Below, one piece after another: positions 60,029 through 64,000 of a DNA stretch of 64,000 bases; the stretch's first letter is position 1, and each line of letters begins with the position of its first letter. Origin of the DNA: Mariniphaga sp. (GTDB lineage Bacteria; Bacteroidota; Bacteroidia; Bacteroidales; Prolixibacteraceae); the NCBI GenBank assembly GCA_025355585.1, contig JANXZJ010000079.1, positions 62,001-126,000 on the forward strand, written 5' to 3'. The notes under the pieces were generated by a model, which saw only the letters and a program-made list of their open reading frames with translations, had not been told where the DNA came from and ran no database searches. The position numbers were made by a program, and so were the translations under genes.

Positions 60029-63000
60029 ATGAAAAATTCTTATTTACAAGTAATTAAACAGTTAGATAAATTTGCTTTAGCCTTTTCCGGAATAAGTAAG
60101 ATTGAAACTCTGGTTCAATGTGTTGAAATAATTCTAAAAGAGACCTTTAATAACGAAAATGCAGAACTTTACTTTCATGATCCGTCAGAAGATCGCTTAA
60201 TACTTCTAAATGCGAAAAGTTTCAATAAAAATGAACATGTAAATGTTGAATTGACTGCAGTTGATGGTCACCCCGGTTTAGTGTGCCGATCTGGCAAAAT
60301 GGTTTATATTCAAGATACGCTCATTGGAGACAATGAGCCTGCGAAACTGAACGAATGTTCATTTGTTCTTCGTTCAAGACTTTATCTTCCGGTAATAAAT
60401 GGCGATCAGGTTATTGGCGTATTGGGAATTGCAGATTCAAAACCAAATGCCTTTAGCGATGATGATATTGCCATTCTCTCCTTAATTTGTAGTATGGCCG
60501 GTTCAATGTATGATAAAATTCTCAATCAGAATGAGTTGAAAAAACTGGCCTTGATTGCCAAAGAAACTGAAAATGCCGTAGTAATAACCAACAAAGCCTG
60601 CGAAATTGAATGGGTCAATGATGCTTTTACCCGTATAACCGAATTCAAAATTGACGAGATAAAAGGGAAGATCCCCGGAAAATTTCTTCAGGGAGAAGAA
60701 ACCGATCCAAATACGGTTACTTTACTCTCAGAGGCTATTCGTAACAAAATGCCACTCGAAGTTGATATCATTAATTATTCGAAGTCTCACAAAAAATACT
60801 GGGTAAAACTGCAAATACAACCGGTTTTCGATTCAAGCGGTAAGTTGGAAAATTTTATTGCCATTCAGAAAGAAATCACAAAAGAGAAAGAACAGTTTGA
60901 TGCATTACAAATTGCAAATCTTCGGTTCAGATCACTTATTTCGAGTATGCAGGCAGGAATTATGGTAGAGAACAATCAAAGAAAAGTTGTCCTTGTGAAC
61001 CAACATTTCTGCGATCTGTTTTCAATTCATGTACCTCCTGAACAATTAGTTGGAATGAATTGCAACGAAGCCGCCGAAGCTTCAAAAATACTATTCACTA
61101 ACCCTGACGCTTTCATTCTTGATATTGAAAACACGTTGAATGTTGGGCAAGTTATTGCCAATCATGAATTACAGATGACCAACGGAACATTTTTGGAGCG
61201 CGATTTTATTCCGATTCAAGATTCGGATAAGAAAAATCAAGGGATATTGTGGATCTACAGAGATATTACTCAAAGGAAAAATAATCAAAGAGATTTGCTG
61301 CGTCAAAGCAAGATTTTGAATGGGACAGCTCAGGCCATGAACTATTTGTTAACCCTTCACGACCATGACCAGGCAATTCAGAAAGCGCTTGAAGCGATAG
61401 GATCTGCAACTAATGTTGACCGTGTTTACCTTTTTGAAAACAGCAAAGATAAGACCACCGGTGAATCTTACCTCAACCAACGATACGAATGGACTGTTGA
61501 AGGCGTTGAGCCTCAAATCGATAATCAGGAACTGCAAAATATGCCATTTAGTGAGGAATTTCCCAGGTGGTATAATTTGCTTTCAACGGGCCAGACATTG
61601 TCAGGACTTGTCAAAGATTTTCCCCTTAACGAACGCCAAATATTAGAATCACAGGAAATCATTTCACTAATTGTTGTGCCTGTTTTTGTAAATGACCTTT
61701 TTTGGGGAACTGTAGGTTTTGATGATTGTAATCTTGGAATTCAGTGGTCAACAAATGAGTTATCGATACTTCAGGCCCTGGCCGGAAGTATTGGAGGCCG
61801 TATTTCAAGAAAAATAATTGAAAATGAACTGATTAATGCTCGCCACATTGCTGAATATGCCACAAAAACCAAATCCGAATTTTTAGCGACAATGAGCCAT
61901 GAGATCAGGACGCCAATGAATGGTGTAATTGGCATGACCAGCCTTCTACTACAGACTCAACTTACTGCCGATCAACGCGATTATACTGAAACGATCAAAA
62001 TAAGCGGCGATTTACTACTTAACCTGATCAATGACATACTCGATTTTTCGAAAATCGAATCCGGAAAAATGATTCTTGAAGAACATCGTTTTGATCTGAA
62101 AATGGCAATCGAAGATGTATTGGATCTTATGTCAACAGTGGTATCCAATAAGAAACTTGGGTTGTATTTTCAAGTGGATCCAATTATTCCACAACTAATT
62201 ACAGGCGATCTAACCCGCTTGCGTCAGATATTGGTAAATCTTGTTGGAAATGCCATCAAATTCACAACTAACGGTGAGGTTGTTATTAGTGTAAATCAAA
62301 TTGAAAAAGTGGGTAATGAGGCAATTCTTGAATTCTCAATCAAAGATACGGGAATGGGAATTCCGGAACAGAAGATAGAACGACTTTTTCAACCTTTCAG
62401 TCAGTTGGATGCCTCGACGACACGAAAATACGGCGGCACAGGTCTGGGACTGGTCATCTGCTCAAAGCTTGTCAAATTGATGAATGGAAAGATTAGAGTG
62501 AAAAGTGAAATCAATCAAGGGTCCGAGTTTCTTTTTACAATTAAAACTTACTATCCGGGGAAAGATGAACAACCTCAAAATCCTTCTTCGAACGTCGAAA
62601 TCTTAAAAGGAAAAAAAATGCTGATTGTGGATGCCAATCCAACAAGTAATGCAATTCTTTATGATCTCTTTAAGAATCTAAAGATGGACCCGTTATCGGT
62701 TAATTCTGTAAATATGACATTAAAGGTTATCAACGAAAGAAAAGATTTTGACCTGATTCTTATCGATAATGAACTTTCGGATTTGGATAGCAATTTGTTG
62801 GCATCTGAAATAAAAAAAACGAAAGAGTATGCAGATATTCCTTTAATACTAATCACTTATCCTTCCCTAACAGATACTGGATCAAATGCTGTCAATAATT
62901 TTCATGTCCGACTTAACAAACCACTAAAGCAATCGCAACTGATCTCGTATGTGACAAATTTGCTGTCCGACACTAATCAACCTCAAATTCAAAACACTAA

Positions 63001-63427
63001 TCAGCCAATACAACTTCAAAAGATAAATGAGGCCTATCCTCTGAAAATTCTCGTGGCCGAAGACAATGCAATTAATCAGAAATTAATTTTAAGACTATTC
63101 GAAATGCTGGGATATACCATCCAAATTGCAGCAAACGGTTTTGAAGTAATCGATGCGCTTAACCGGATGGAAATTGATATCGTCTTTATGGATATCCAAA
63201 TGCCGGAGATGGATGGTATTGAGGCAACATATCAGATTATTAACCAATGGGGGGATCAAAAACCATTGATCGTTGCAATGACTGCCAATGCACTTAAGAC
63301 TGACCGGGAAAAATGTCTGGCCGCAGGAATGGATGATTATATCAGCAAACCTTTAACTATTAACCAGGTTAGAACAGGAATTGAAAAATGGGCATCATTA
63401 TGCAATATTAAAAATACAATGAGCTAA
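60029..63427 (+). CDS. Cytosolic hybrid histidine kinase: GAF, PAS, PAS, GAF, HisKA, HATPase, two receivers
   Basis: [42 protein letters not shown] and [10 protein letters not shown]; start moved to ATG 60029 behind a TATATTTG -7-like box. Confidence 0.92.
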   Translation: MKNSYLQVIKQLDKFALAFSGISKIETLVQCVEIILKETFNNENAELYFHDPSEDRLILLNAKSFNKNEHVNVELTAVDGHPGLVCRSGKMVYIQDTLIGDNEPAKLNECSFVLRSRLYLPVINGDQVIGVLGIADSKPNAFSDDDIAILSLICSMAGSMYDKILNQNELKKLALIAKETENAVVITNKACEIEWVNDAFTRITEFKIDEIKGKIPGKFLQGEETDPNTVTLLSEAIRNKMPLEVDIINYSKSHKKYWVKLQIQPVFDSSGKLENFIAIQKEITKEKEQFDALQIANLRFRSLISSMQAGIMVENNQRKVVLVNQHFCDLFSIHVPPEQLVGMNCNEAAEASKILFTNPDAFILDIENTLNVGQVIANHELQMTNGTFLERDFIPIQDSDKKNQGILWIYRDITQRKNNQRDLLRQSKILNGTAQAMNYLLTLHDHDQAIQKALEAIGSATNVDRVYLFENSKDKTTGESYLNQRYEWTVEGVEPQIDNQELQNMPFSEEFPRWYNLLSTGQTLSGLVKDFPLNERQILESQEIISLIVVPVFVNDLFWGTVGFDDCNLGIQWSTNELSILQALAGSIGGRISRKIIENELINARHIAEYATKTKSEFLATMSHEIRTPMNGVIGMTSLLLQTQLTADQRDYTETIKISGDLLLNLINDILDFSKIESGKMILEEHRFDLKMAIEDVLDLMSTVVSNKKLGLYFQVDPIIPQLITGDLTRLRQILVNLVGNAIKFTTNGEVVISVNQIEKVGNEAILEFSIKDTGMGIPEQKIERLFQPFSQLDASTTRKYGGTGLGLVICSKLVKLMNGKIRVKSEINQGSEFLFTIKTYYPGKDEQPQNPSSNVEILKGKKMLIVDANPTSNAILYDLFKNLKMDPLSVNSVNMTLKVINERKDFDLILIDNELSDLDSNLLASEIKKTKEYADIPLILITYPSLTDTGSNAVNNFHVRLNKPLKQSQLISYVTNLLSDTNQPQIQNTNQPIQLQKINEAYPLKILVAEDNAINQKLILRLFEMLGYTIQIAANGFEVIDALNRMEIDIVFMDIQMPEMDGIEATYQIINQWGDQKPLIVAMTANALKTDREKCLAAGMDDYISKPLTINQVRTGIEKWASLCNIKNTMS

Positions 63428-63487
63428 GATTGTGGATGATAGATTGTGAATATCATAAAATGACGAAAACCACAAAACGTTGAGAAA

Positions 63488-64000
63488 ATGAAAATAGGTA
63501 TCGAAGGACAACGTCTTTTTCGCGAGAAGAAACATGGTATGGACATGGTCGCGCTTGAATTGATCCGTAATCTTCAGGAGATAGACCACGAAAATGAGTA
63601 TGTCATTTTTGTTAAGCCAGACACTGATGATAACGTGCTGAAGCAAACGGCAAATTTCAAGATTGTAAAACTCAAGGGAGGCTTTTACCCTTTATGGGAG
63701 CAGTTTTCACTGCCCCGTGCAGCAAGAAAAGAGGGTTGCGAGATACTTCACTGCACCAGCAATACAGCACCGGTAAATACTCGTATACCTTTGGTTGTTA
63801 CGCTTCACGATATTATATACATGGAAAGCAGTTACCTTAAAATTCTAAAAGGCAGTGGCACCATGTATCAGAAGGTTGGAAATATCTACCGTCGATTAGT
63901 TATACCCCGTATTGTGAAGATGAGCAATAAAATCATAACGGTTTCCCATTTCGAGAAAAACAGGATAGCACAATTTTTTGGCATAGAAGGAGATAATCGG
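63488..64000 (+). CDS. Group 4/1 glycosyltransferase, truncated by window end
   Basis: MKIGIEGQRLFREKKHGMDMVALELIRNLQ ... LHCTSNTAPVNTRIPLVVTLHDIIYMES ... ITVSHFEKNRI; not in the ORF track because it runs off the window. Confidence 0.9.
   Translation, partial: MKIGIEGQRLFREKKHGMDMVALELIRNLQEIDHENEYVIFVKPDTDDNVLKQTANFKIVKLKGGFYPLWEQFSLPRAARKEGCEILHCTSNTAPVNTRIPLVVTLHDIIYMESSYLKILKGSGTMYQKVGNIYRRLVIPRIVKMSNKIITVSHFEKNRIAQFFGIEGDNR

Overview
The window is a chromosomal segment from a Bacteroidetes-type genome (probably Bacteroidales/Marinilabiliales-like, inferred from gene content and TTG-N18-TAnnTTTG promoters). The left half is mostly housekeeping and metabolic: selD; a minus-strand sugar/amino-sugar catabolic cluster; a Na+-pumping methylmalonyl-CoA decarboxylase operon; purL; lptD; an amidase and an MCE protein; dnaA; pyrBI; rny/zapA; anmK. 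The right end, from about 45.8 kb to the window edge, is an exopolysaccharide (EPS) locus mixed with two-component signalling genes. The most interesting points are: (1) a RelE/ParE toxin-antitoxin islet sitting exactly at the purL 3' end, with a second, decayed copy of the purL 3' end and a terminator on its far side; (2) an EPS-initiating sugar transferase fused to a receiver-like domain that has lost its phosphorylation residues, carrying a Cys-rich insert and encoded next to a canonical stand-alone receiver; (3) a BY-kinase-like EPS protein with degenerate catalytic motifs and a PRTase-HAD-like fusion in the same locus; (4) a 21-bp, 7-aa tandem-repeat ORF; (5) a poorly annotated 1.1-kb intergenic region containing a MITE/REPIN-like nested inverted repeat, a ~21-22 bp phased array ending in CTACAA, and a decayed second copy of the upstream gene's 3' end; (6) a dihydrolipoamide-dehydrogenase-like enzyme lacking both redox cysteines; (7) a candidate attenuator in the pyrBI leader. 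No rRNA, tRNA, CRISPR array, intact transposase or integrase was recognised. All family calls come from reading the translated sequences without database searches.
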